Of a DNA stretch of 64,000 bases, positions 30,972-38,459 are shown one piece after another. Below the pieces are notes generated by a model, which was not told where the DNA came from, did not search any database, and was given only the letters and a program-made list of their open reading frames with translations. A program made the position numbers and the translations under genes. The stretch lies in assembly GCF_024055605.1 (NCBI RefSeq), contig NZ_JAMXLX010000002.1:496001-560000 (forward strand). The letters run 5' to 3'. This stretch comes from Ciceribacter sichuanensis. Its GTDB lineage: Bacteria; Pseudomonadota; Alphaproteobacteria; Rhizobiales; Rhizobiaceae. How positions within the stretch are numbered: position 1 is the first letter of the stretch; the number at the start of each line of letters is the position of its first letter.

Positions 30972-31907
30972 ATGGGTCAGACCAGCATCTACAGCCGTCT
31001 CGTGCATATGGCGGGCGCATGGTCGACCGCCTACGGCCCCTTCGTGCTGCGCTCGGCGCTGCAACCGATTTTCCGGCGCATTTCCGATGATGTTCTCGAT
31101 GTCTATGCCTTCCAGGGCCTCGTGCGCGCCGAACGCAACGAAGAGCCCTATCCGCCATCGCAGTTCTTCCCGCTGGTCGAGTCGCAGGATCTTCCATCGG
31201 TCGACAGCCTGCTCAGAAGCATCCACATCCTCAATGTCGGCAGCCTGAACCGCGCCCGCGCCGGCGTTTTCGTCAGTTTCCAGCCACAACTCTACATCGA
31301 TCCGTCAGCGATGCGTCTCGAACTCGATCGTATCCGCCTTGCCGGTCACGAGGTGGCCGTACAACCCGACAGGATCGTCTGCGATATCAATTCCAATACG
31401 GGCGATGGCAGACTGATCGCCAGCGCTATCCGGCAATTGCGACAGGCCGGCTTCCGCATATCCATTTCCAATTACGAGGCGAGCGAAACCAGTATCGAGG
31501 TCGTTCGCCTGCACAAGCCCGATTTCGTCCGCTTCGATGGCGATTGGGTGCGCGACTACATGCACAACTCCGCGGGCTTCGCCCTGCTGCGGGTCATCGT
31601 TCGCCAACTCAGGGATGACGGTATCGAGCCGATCTTCGAACGGCTGGAGGAGAACTGGCAGGTCGAGCTTTGCACCGATCTCGGCGTGACGCTGCTTCAG
31701 GGCTATGCGCTGGCCCGTCCCCAACTCGCCCCCGCCGACTTCAACGAGATGTTTCCCGAGGTGTCGTTCTCGCCGACTGGGGATCCCATCCCGGCTTCGG
31801 CAAGCAGTCCCCTGCCCAAACGCTCATCGATCGACGCGCCGGCTGTGGTCCTTCCTCAGCCGACGCGCCCGTCGCGCGTCTTCGGAAAACGCGGCAGCAA
31901 TTCGTAA
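30972..31907 (+). CDS. Degenerate EAL domain protein
   Basis: A 311-residue soluble protein whose whole length up to about residue 255 aligns to the EAL fold, but the catalytic signature is gone. The ExLxR motif reads FQGLVRA, the metal-binding Glu site (EITE) reads CDINSN, DDFGTGYSS reads SNYEASETS, and the EGIET block reads ERLEENW. The family shape remains visible in RLHKPDFVRFDGDWV and LLQGYALARPQ. It is therefore probably a non-catalytic protein that may bind c-di-GMP or a partner rather than a phosphodiesterase. A Ser/Pro-rich tail ends the protein. The start has GGAAGGAAG upstream. Confidence 0.85.
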   Translation: MGQTSIYSRLVHMAGAWSTAYGPFVLRSALQPIFRRISDDVLDVYAFQGLVRAERNEEPYPPSQFFPLVESQDLPSVDSLLRSIHILNVGSLNRARAGVFVSFQPQLYIDPSAMRLELDRIRLAGHEVAVQPDRIVCDINSNTGDGRLIASAIRQLRQAGFRISISNYEASETSIEVVRLHKPDFVRFDGDWVRDYMHNSAGFALLRVIVRQLRDDGIEPIFERLEENWQVELCTDLGVTLLQGYALARPQLAPADFNEMFPEVSFSPTGDPIPASASSPLPKRSSIDAPAVVLPQPTRPSRVFGKRGSNS

Positions 31908-32063
31908 GCCGACGCTCCGGCTACGCTGTCCTCTCGCAAGCGGTTGAAAGATCACGATATCGCCACGATAAATACAGTGGCCTGCCGTAATTCGGTCTCC
32001 GGAAGGTCCATAACCGGGTCTTTCATTCCCTTCGTTGAACAATGTCGCTTCAGAAGGGCCGTC

Positions 32064-32192
32064 ATGTTTCTGGACGAAGACAAGATCGTCGCACCCACCT
32101 TGCTCCAGCGTGTCCTTGACCGCACGCTGATGCAGCTTGTCGCCCTGCTTGCCTGCGCAGCACTTCTGATCGGTCTCGCCGTAACCGCCTGA
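32064..32192 (+). CDS. Possible small single-helix membrane protein
   Basis: A 42-codon frame: a charged start (MFLDEDKIVAP), an amphipathic stretch and a hydrophobic helix LMQLVALLACAALLIGLAV at the C terminus. An AGAAGGG site precedes the ATG by five bases. No family is recognised. It sits in the 436-base gap between the degenerate EAL gene and the PQQ dehydrogenase; the rest of that gap shows only a small GC hairpin near 32243-32260. Treated as a possible gene only. Confidence 0.4.
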   Translation: MFLDEDKIVAPTLLQRVLDRTLMQLVALLACAALLIGLAVTA

Positions 32193-32344
32193 AGCAGGCC
32201 GCCGGCTTTTCTCGCTCTCGTCTCTTCACATTTGCGCTAGCAAGCGCCGGTTCGGCGCTTTGGCAGGCAGAAATCCGGGAGACGGGGTTGTTTCGGGATA
32301 AGCCGGTTCCAAATTACCGGGAAGAGTTCAGCGGAGACTGACAT

Positions 32345-33502
32345 ATGCCCTTTGCCAGCCACCCCGGATCGTCGACCTTCGCAGGCGCGGCGGTCCTACT
32401 GACCACACTTCTTGCGACAGCCCCCTCTGCCGCGTCGGCAGCGGACCATTATCCCACACGGAACTTCGAAGTCGAGGTCACCGAAATCGCCGCCGGCCTG
32501 GAGCACCCATGGGCAGTCGAAGTGCTGCCGGATGGCGCCTATGTTGTCACCGAGCGCCCCGGGCGACTGCGCATCATCCGCGCCGGAGATGTGGGCAAGC
32601 CGATTGAGGGCCTCCCGAAACTCTTCGTCGGCGGTCAGGGCGGCCTTCTCGACGTCGCGCTGTCACCGGACTTTTCGACCAGCCGCAAGCTCTATTTCAC
32701 CGCCTCCATTCCCGGCCCCGGCGGTCAGGGCACGGCGCTGTTTTCCGCAAACCTGGACAAGGACGAACGGAAGCTCGAAAATCTCACCCAACTTTTCGCC
32801 ATGAACCGCTTCACCGGCACCGGCCAGCATTTCGGTTCGCGCATCGCCATCACCGGTGACGGCAATCTGTTCTTCGGCATCGGGGAACGGGGCGAGATGG
32901 ACCGCGCGCAGGACCCGAACGATCACGCCGGTTCCATCCTTCATATCACGCAGGACGGCCGCCCCGGCCCTGGTAATCCCTTTGTCGAAAACGGCAAGGG
33001 CCTCCCGGAAATCTGGTCGAAGGGCCATCGCAATCCGCAGGGTATCGTCATCGACAAGAAGGACGGTACGCTCTACACGGTCGAACACGGCGCCCGCGGC
33101 GGCGACGAGATCAACGCGCCGAAGGCGGGGCATAACTACGGCTGGCCAATCATTTCCTACGGCAAGCACTATTCCGGGGCCGAAATCGGCGTCGGCCAGG
33201 CCGCGGAAGGATATGACCAGCCTCTTTATTATTGGGATCCATCCGTTGCCCCCGGCGCGATCGACATCTATCGCGGCGCAATGTTTCCGGAATGGGAAGG
33301 CAACTTCCTTGTCGCGGCGCTGAAATACGAGTTGCTCGCGCGCATCGAGCATGGCGAAGGCGGTGCCGTCGAAAACGAGGAACGGCTGTTCCAGGGCGAA
33401 TACGGCCGCCTGCGGGATGTGAAGGTAGCGCCCGACGGCTCGATCCTTCTCCTGACCGACGAGGACGACGGCAAGCTGTTGCGTGTCACGCGCGCGCCCT
33501 GA
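32345..33502 (+). CDS. PQQ-dependent aldose sugar dehydrogenase (YliI/GDH-like)
   Basis: A 385-residue periplasmic six-bladed beta-propeller of the glucose/sorbosone dehydrogenase family, oxidising aldoses with PQQ and Ca2+. An N-terminal signal peptide (hydrophobic core GAAVLLTTLLAT, likely cut after ASA near residue 32) is clear. Family blocks are LEHPWAVEVLPDG, GGLLDVALSPDF, GTGQHFGSRI, SKGHRNPQGI, TVEHGARGGDEIN and AGHNYGWP. The family opens with the RNFEVEVTEIA segment after the signal. No PQQ biosynthesis genes are in the window. A short gap separates it from the DMT exporter on the same strand. Confidence 0.93.
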   Translation: MPFASHPGSSTFAGAAVLLTTLLATAPSAASAADHYPTRNFEVEVTEIAAGLEHPWAVEVLPDGAYVVTERPGRLRIIRAGDVGKPIEGLPKLFVGGQGGLLDVALSPDFSTSRKLYFTASIPGPGGQGTALFSANLDKDERKLENLTQLFAMNRFTGTGQHFGSRIAITGDGNLFFGIGERGEMDRAQDPNDHAGSILHITQDGRPGPGNPFVENGKGLPEIWSKGHRNPQGIVIDKKDGTLYTVEHGARGGDEINAPKAGHNYGWPIISYGKHYSGAEIGVGQAAEGYDQPLYYWDPSVAPGAIDIYRGAMFPEWEGNFLVAALKYELLARIEHGEGGAVENEERLFQGEYGRLRDVKVAPDGSILLLTDEDDGKLLRVTRAP

Positions 33503-33605
33503 TCATCACCGAACTGCGGACATTCGACCCCGGCTTGCTGAACGCGGGCACACCTGTTAACCGGAGCCGTTCCCCGCTCGTCGAACTGCAATCCGGAAAT
33601 CTCGC

Positions 33606-34496
33606 ATGTCCCGCATCCAGGCCAACCTCGTCTTGCTGCTCGCTGCAGCTATCTGGGGCGGAGGTTTCATCGCCCAGTCGCAGGCCATGGAGTGGCTGGG
33701 GCCGAACTGGTTCAATGCGCTTCGCTTCGGGCTTGCCACCCTCGCCGTCCTGCCTTTTGCAATGCGGGAAGCCGCGAAGTCCCGGCAATCACTCACCCGC
33801 CGCGACTGGATGTGGTTCGTGTTCGTCGGTCTCTCGCTTCTTGCGGCACAGACCACCCAGCAGATGGGCATCCAGAACACGACCGTAACCAATGCCAGCT
33901 TCCTCACCGGCCTCTATGTCGTTCTCGTCCCGCTGATCGCCGTCTTCGTACTCTCGCGCCGGCCTCACTGGATTGTATGGCCGGCTGCCGCCCTGACCCT
34001 GTTCGGTATCCTTCTGTTGAGCGGCGGCTCCCTTTCCGCCCTCAATTCCGGCGATGCGCTGATCATCCTGTGCGCCGTCTTCATCGCGATCCAGATCACC
34101 TTGACGCCGATTGCCGTCGGCAACAGCGACCGGCCGCTGGCGCTCGCAGTTACCCAGTTTGCCGTCTGCGCCGCCGGTGCGGGTATGGGAGCCGTCGCGT
34201 TCGAGCCGATCGACCTCCAGTCGATCACCTCCGCGCTTCCGGAAATTCTTTATGGAGGGCTTCTGTCTTCCGGTCTGGCGTTTTCGCTTCAGATCATCGG
34301 CCAGCGCTACACGACAGCGTCCCAGGCGGCGATATTCCTCTCCGCCGAAGCACTGTTTGGGGCTCTTCTCGGCGCAATCATCCTGTCCGAGACCCTGCCG
34401 ACGGTAGGTTATCTCGGCTGCGCGCTGATCTTCGCGGCCATATTGATGGTCGAACTTGTACCGGAACTGACACGTCGACGCCTCGCGGTAAGCTGA
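33606..34496 (+). CDS. DMT family (EamA) transporter
   Basis: A 296-residue inner-membrane exporter with ten helices in two EamA repeats. The first repeat opens with LVLLLAAAIWGGGFIAQSQAM; the second contains PEILYGGLLSSGLAFSLQIIGQRYT and ends SAEALFGALLGAIILSETLP. Members export amino acids or metabolites; the cargo here is unknown. It follows the dehydrogenase by 103 bases. Confidence 0.9.
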   Translation: MSRIQANLVLLLAAAIWGGGFIAQSQAMEWLGPNWFNALRFGLATLAVLPFAMREAAKSRQSLTRRDWMWFVFVGLSLLAAQTTQQMGIQNTTVTNASFLTGLYVVLVPLIAVFVLSRRPHWIVWPAAALTLFGILLLSGGSLSALNSGDALIILCAVFIAIQITLTPIAVGNSDRPLALAVTQFAVCAAGAGMGAVAFEPIDLQSITSALPEILYGGLLSSGLAFSLQIIGQRYTTASQAAIFLSAEALFGALLGAIILSETLPTVGYLGCALIFAAILMVELVPELTRRRLAVS

Positions 34497-34953
34497 TTTC
34501 ACCCCCCATGTGAAAAAAATTCAATGCCACGTCTTTGGGCAATTTGAGAAAGCTTTTTCGCGAAATTGCATCGCACACAATGCAATTTGTGCCTGTGATA
34601 GGCAGAAACCGCACTAGAGGGCTCAAACTGCCTAAAGATTCCCTTTACAAAATCTTTATCGCAGGCAGAGGGTTAGAAAACTTTCGCTTGCCAATTTTTA
34701 ATAAACCAAGCAATCTTCGGGCGTTCGGGCATTTTGGCGAGCATGGGAAGAGCAAAATAATAAACGCGAGCGGGGCGCAAAAAACCCCGGCAGTGAGATC
34801 CGAAGGCGAAGGGACAATAGCCGGGGGATCGAATGCTGCGGCAATATATGGCCGCTTTCCCCACATTTGAAGAAATGCCGGGCCAACACCCTGATGGGGT
34901 AATATTGTAATGCTGCCCCGCCGATACCGGGCAGACAGAAAAGGACCTGACGC
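34497..34953. other. AT-richer intergenic region before the cold-shock gene
   Basis: 457 bases with no convincing gene on either strand; open frames here lack ribosome sites and family likeness. It contains a perfect 9-bp inverted repeat (34563-34571 with 34580-34588, loop of eight) of unknown use, a minus-strand promoter/terminator pair (see the candidate small RNA), and presumably the promoter and long leader of the cold-shock gene. Confidence 0.6.
34779..34836 (-). ncRNA. Candidate small RNA opposite the cold-shock leader
   Basis: On the minus strand, TTCAAA (34871-34866), a 17-base spacer and TATATT (34848-34843) predict a start near 34836. About 45 bases later the 7-bp stem arms ccccggc (34826-34820) and gccgggg (34791-34785) are followed by six Ts (34784-34779). 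The resulting RNA would be under 60 bases and mostly one hairpin. This is only a promoter-plus-terminator inference. Confidence 0.25.
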
Positions 34954-35169
34954 ATGGCCGAGACTGGCACTGTAAAATTCTTCAATACCGACAAGGGCTT
35001 CGGTTTTATCAAGCCCGACAATGGCGGCGCTGATATTTTCGTACACATTTCCGCTGTTCAGGCTTCCGGACTTTCGGGCCTCTCCGAAAACCAGAAGGTA
35101 AGCTTTGATACAGAACCGGACCGCCGCGGCAAGGGTCCGAAGGCCGTGAACCTGCAGATCGCAGGCTGA
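34954..35169 (+). CDS. cspA: Cold-shock protein, CspA family
   Basis: A 71-residue single-stranded nucleic acid-binding protein with the cold-shock fold. RNP1 (KGFGFI) and RNP2 (DIFVHIS) are intact. It melts RNA structure and aids translation or transcription. The AAAAGGA site lies eight bases before the ATG. The long, structured upstream region is typical of cold-regulated csp genes, but the sequence alone does not show cold control; rhizobia have several Csp paralogs. Confidence 0.95.
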   Translation: MAETGTVKFFNTDKGFGFIKPDNGGADIFVHISAVQASGLSGLSENQKVSFDTEPDRRGKGPKAVNLQIAG

Positions 35170-35202
35170 CGCTTCGGAATTGCTTTGGCACTCGCGTTGC
35201 GG

Positions 35203-35226
35203 CCCGGCATAATTGCCGGGTTTTTT
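35203..35226 (+). terminator. Terminator after the cold-shock gene
   Basis: A 7-bp stem (cccggca with tgccggg), a four-base AT loop and six Ts (35221-35226). Confidence 0.9.
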
Positions 35227-35320
35227 CGTTCAGGTCAGGTTCAGCCACCGGCCTCTATCCTGCCTTCATCATTTGTTAGCAAACAATGATGAGTGAATTC
35301 AGGCCACGGAAGGCAACGCC

Positions 35321-35791
35321 ATGATGAAGTTCGCAAAATACACCCTGCTTTCGGCAGCGATCGCAGTAGCACCGTTTGTTGCTTCGACGTCGGCCAACGC
35401 AGACGAATACTATCGCCGCCATCACCACAACAACGGCGATGCAATCGCGCTGGGCGCCCTCGGGCTTGCCACCGGCGTGATTGTTGGCTCGGCCATCGCC
35501 AGCCAGCCGCGCGAGGTCTATGTCGAGCCGGAACCCGTCTATGTCGAACCCGAGCCGGTCTATGTTCGCCCTGCCCCGGCTTACGTCCGTCCGGCTCCCG
35601 CCTATGTCCGCCCTGCTCCGGTCTATGTCGATGACTATCCGCCGGCACCGCAGCGCGTCTATGGCGCAGCTGTCGAACCCTGGTCGCCGGAATGGTACGA
35701 TTATTGCGCGACCCGCTACCGCAGCTTCAACTCCCGTACCGGCACTTATGTCGGTTACGACGGTCGCTCGCACTTCTGCACTTCGGGCTGA
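35321..35791 (+). CDS. BA14K family exported protein
   Basis: A 156-residue secreted or envelope protein of the BA14K family, first known as an immunoreactive Brucella antigen with lectin-like behaviour. It has a signal peptide (LLSAAIAVAPFVASTSANA), a Gly/Ala-rich hydrophobic segment (IALGALGLATGVIVGSAIA) and a low-complexity spacer of about five heptads of the form [VA]YV[ER]P[EA]P. The C-terminal BA14K module is WYDYCATRYRSFNSRTGTYVGYDGRSHFC, with two Cys that may pair. Two ATGs are adjacent (35321, 35324). It ends in a strong terminator. The role is unknown; a link to envelope integrity is inferred. Confidence 0.9.
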   Translation: MMKFAKYTLLSAAIAVAPFVASTSANADEYYRRHHHNNGDAIALGALGLATGVIVGSAIASQPREVYVEPEPVYVEPEPVYVRPAPAYVRPAPAYVRPAPVYVDDYPPAPQRVYGAAVEPWSPEWYDYCATRYRSFNSRTGTYVGYDGRSHFCTSG

Positions 35792-35812
35792 CCTTTAAGA
35801 AATCGAATTGTC

Positions 35813-35842
35813 AAATGCGCCGGTCGTCGCCGGCGCATTTTT
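35813..35842 (+). terminator. Terminator after the BA14K gene
   Basis: An 11-bp stem (35813-35823 with 35830-35840), a six-base loop and a run of Ts to 35842. Confidence 0.9.
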
Positions 35843-35891
35843 CGTTCTGGAGCACCTTGCTACTCATTCTCCGCGCGCAGATGCTCAGACG

Positions 35892-36539
35892 TCAGATCCC
35901 GCGCAGGAAGGGATTGTTGCGGCGCTCCTCACCGATCCGTCCGCCCGGACCGTGGCCGCAGATGAACCCTACATCGTCTCCAAGTGGCAGGACCTTGTCC
36001 CGGATCGAGTTCAGCAATGTCTGGTGATCGCCACCCGGCAGATCGGTGCGACCGATCGAACCGTTGAAGAGCACATCGCCGACATGAGCGAAATTCTGCA
36101 CCCGGTTGAAATAGATCACATGTCCCGGCGCATGGCCCGGGCAGTGGAACACCTCGAATTCGTGTTCGCCGAAGGATACGCGGTCCCCCTCTTCCAGCCA
36201 GCGATCCGGCGTGACGTTGCGCACCGCCATCTGCACGTTGAACATCTTCGCCTGCTGCTCGATGTTCTGCAGCAGTTGCAGATCGTCCTTGTGCGGCCCG
36301 ACGATCGACAGCCCAAGCGTCTCCTTCAACTCCTCGGCCCCGCCGGCATGATCGATATGGCCGTGGGTCAGCCAGATCTCCTTGAGCGTGATATCGTTTT
36401 CCCGCAGCGTCTGCAGGATGACGTCGACGTCACCGCCGGGATCGACGATCACTCCCTCCCGTGTCTCCGCATCAAAGAGGATCGTGCAGTTCTGCTGGAA
36501 GGGCGTCACCGGAATGATGCCGGCCTGCAATTGTCCCAT
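35892..36539 (-). CDS. MBL-fold metallo-hydrolase (glyoxalase II/YcbL-like)
   Basis: A 215-residue metallo-beta-lactamase-fold hydrolase. The di-zinc motif THGHIDHAGG is followed by further ligands in HCPGHAPGHV, VGDVLFNGSIGRTDLPGGDH and ICGHGPGG. This order matches the short YcbL group of glyoxalase II-like thioesterases that lack the C-terminal HAGH domain. The start at 36539 (MGQLQAGIIPV) is at the family start; the longer frame to 36587 is not family-like. It is divergent from the MarR gene. Confidence 0.92.
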   Translation of the reverse strand: MGQLQAGIIPVTPFQQNCTILFDAETREGVIVDPGGDVDVILQTLRENDITLKEIWLTHGHIDHAGGAEELKETLGLSIVGPHKDDLQLLQNIEQQAKMFNVQMAVRNVTPDRWLEEGDRVSFGEHEFEVFHCPGHAPGHVIYFNRVQNFAHVGDVLFNGSIGRTDLPGGDHQTLLNSIRDKVLPLGDDVGFICGHGPGGRIGEERRNNPFLRGI

Positions 36540-36824
36540 GGTCTCTCGATCTCCATATCCGGTGTCGTGCAGGCGGCGGAATACCATGCCTGCGGAGCAA
36601 ACGGAAACCCGAGCACGGCATCAGGAAACCGAACCTGTCGCCCGGTGTCTGCGGAAACTGTGCGATCCCTGTAATTTCGTTGGAGTTTTTCCTCGTCTGC
36701 GCATAGTTTTGCCGCAAAACCGGTGCCCGGCTTGAGCAGGCGCCGCCGAGACAAGAAAAATGAATTGCCCGACGCCGAAGCAGAAGCCTGCCGGCTGCCG
36801 GGCCGCATGAAAGGAAACACACGC

Positions 36825-37340
36825 GTGGCACGACAGTCTGTGGGTAGGGCTGCCAAGAAGGAACTTCCCGAAATGCCGGTCGTCGACGATAAGACGATCG
36901 ATTTCGAAACCATTGAGCTTCTGTTCTTCGCCTATCGCGATTTCGTCTCCGACCCGGACGCGATTCTCGCCAAGATCGGCTATGGCCGCGCCCATCACCG
37001 CGTTGTCTATTTCGTCAGCCGCCGTCCCGGCATGACGGTCGCCGATCTTCTCGGCATATTGCAGATCACCAAGCAGAGCCTCGCCCGCGTTCTCAAGGAA
37101 CTCATTGATTCCGGTTATATCCGCCAGATGGCCGGCCCCGCCGACCGCCGCCAGCGGCGACTTTATCCGACGCTTGCCGGCCGCGAACTGGCGCTTGCGC
37201 TCTCGGAGCCGCAATCCCAGCGGATCGCCCGGGCGCTGGAGGGCTTCACTCCGGAGATGAAGGAAGGCGTCTGCAAGTTCCTCGAAGGCATGAGCCGGTC
37301 CGCCAAGGACCAAGAAGCGGCAACCGACGGAGCCGGATGA
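36825..37340 (+). CDS. MarR family regulator, PetP-like
   Basis: A 171-residue winged-helix regulator of the MarR family: LLFFAYRDFVSDPDAILAKIGYGRAHHRVVYFVSRRPGMTVADLLGILQITKQSLARVLKEL with the wing DRRQRRLYPT. It resembles PetP of Rhodobacter capsulatus, which lies in front of the OmpR-type regulator PetR. The GTG at 36825 is chosen because AAAGGA lies nine bases upstream; an ATG six codons earlier has no ribosome site. One base separates its stop from the response-regulator start, so the pair is co-translated. Confidence 0.88.
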   Translation: MARQSVGRAAKKELPEMPVVDDKTIDFETIELLFFAYRDFVSDPDAILAKIGYGRAHHRVVYFVSRRPGMTVADLLGILQITKQSLARVLKELIDSGYIRQMAGPADRRQRRLYPTLAGRELALALSEPQSQRIARALEGFTPEMKEGVCKFLEGMSRSAKDQEAATDGAG

Positions 37341-37341
37341 G

Positions 37342-38043
37342 ATGGCCAGGAAGATCTTCATTCCCGACGACGCCCCCCATCTCCTCGTCGTCGACGACGA
37401 CACCCGTATCCGCGATCTGCTCCACCGTTACCTGAGCGAGCAGGGCTTCCGTATCACGGTTGCGGCGGATGCCGGCGAGGCCAGGCGCAAGCTCGAAGGA
37501 CTGCATTTCGATCTTCTCGTCCTCGACGTGATGATGCCCGGAGAATCCGGCCTGTCGCTGACCCGAAGCCTTGCTGAACAGAAGCATGTTCCCGTCATCC
37601 TGCTGACAGCGCGCTCCGAGGCTGAATCGCGCATTGCCGGTCTTGAAGCCGGCGCCGACGACTATCTCGCCAAGCCCTTCGACCCACGCGAACTGGTGCT
37701 GCGCATCAACAACATCCTGAAGCGCAACCTTTCAGCGGATACACCGAAGATTGAGCAGGTCATGTTCGGCCCCTACACCTTCTCGATCCTTCGCAAGGAA
37801 TTGAAGAAGGGCGCAGACGTCATAAGGTTGACCGATCGCGAGCAGGAAATCATGCTGCTGTTCTCCACGCGGGCCGGAGAAACCATCCCCCGCCACGAGT
37901 TGATCGGCAACGACACCGAGGTCGGCGAACGCACGATCGACGTGCAGATCAACCGGTTGCGCCGCAAGATCGAGGACGATCCGGCGAACCCGGTTTGGCT
38001 GCAGACCGTGCGCGGCATCGGCTATCGGTTGAGCATGGACTGA
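37342..38043 (+). CDS. OmpR-family response regulator, PetR/CenR-like
   Basis: A 233-residue two-domain regulator. The receiver has the acidic pocket Asp18-Asp20, phospho-acceptor Asp62 (LVLDVMMPG), Thr89 and Lys111 (AKPF). The C-terminal winged helix carries LTDREQEIMLLF and ERTIDVQINRLRRKIEDDP. Its place after a MarR gene and before an EnvZ-like kinase gene resembles petP-petR and, in wider alphaproteobacteria, CenR, an envelope regulator; the equivalence is my inference. The MITE-like element separates it from the kinase gene. Confidence 0.92.
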   Translation: MARKIFIPDDAPHLLVVDDDTRIRDLLHRYLSEQGFRITVAADAGEARRKLEGLHFDLLVLDVMMPGESGLSLTRSLAEQKHVPVILLTARSEAESRIAGLEAGADDYLAKPFDPRELVLRINNILKRNLSADTPKIEQVMFGPYTFSILRKELKKGADVIRLTDREQEIMLLFSTRAGETIPRHELIGNDTEVGERTIDVQINRLRRKIEDDPANPVWLQTVRGIGYRLSMD

Positions 38044-38170
38044 CCGGCGACGGACGTTGCCGAACTGAAGCATGTCGCGCCAAAGTCCACGGCGGTTTTG
38101 CGGCAACGACATGCGAGAGAACAAGGACGAAGGCGTAAGGAGCGAATCTGAAAGATCGCGACACATTTTA

Positions 38171-38433
38171 GGGTCAAAACTCAATCAGGATAGGCGTTCT
38201 GTTGGTCAGGATGGGATTGAATGGAAGCGAACAAGCGCAGGTAAGGCCGGGTGGCCTTGCCGAGCATTGTTTGCGATCAGGCGGCCCATCCAGATCAACC
38301 CTTCGGCCACGCCGCATCTTGGGCCTGCGGGCGTCGTAAAGGTTTGAAAATGATCCGCATTTCCTGCACCGTCCCTCCTACTCAGGCCCAAGGTGCGACG
38401 CGCAGAATGCCTATCCTGATTGAGTTTTGACCC
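38171..38433. mobile_element. MITE-like element with 31-bp terminal inverted repeats
   Basis: The left arm (38171-38201, beginning gggtcaaaactcaatcagga) and right arm (38403-38433) are inverted copies over 31 bases with a single mismatch. Inside, a second imperfect inverted repeat of about 19 bases (38309-38327 with 38383-38401, three mismatches) lies next to the right arm, and a 6-bp hairpin near 38242-38257 sits next to the left. No transposase-like frame exists in the 263 bases, so it is non-autonomous. No clear target duplication is seen at the edges. It fills most of the 416-base gap between the response regulator and the kinase and ends 26 bases before the kinase ATG. It could also be a family-specific intergenic repeat of the RIME kind. 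Confidence 0.7.
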
Positions 38434-38459
38434 GAGGATCCGACGGAAGCGAAGGACAA

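Noticed and set aside
34645..35046. A 133-codon minus-strand frame opposite the cold-shock gene
   Set aside because: No ribosome site, odd composition and overlap with the csp coding region and its leader.
35520..35640. Short tandem repeats that might look like a CRISPR or VNTR
   Set aside because: They are codons of the heptad spacer in the BA14K protein; the repeats are directly adjacent with no spacers and stay in frame.
38072..38347. A 91-codon frame running into the MITE-like element
   Set aside because: It crosses the boundary of the repeat and uses the inverted repeat as code; the mirror frame on the minus strand encodes the same short peptide from the other arm, which shows that this is repeat sequence and not a gene.
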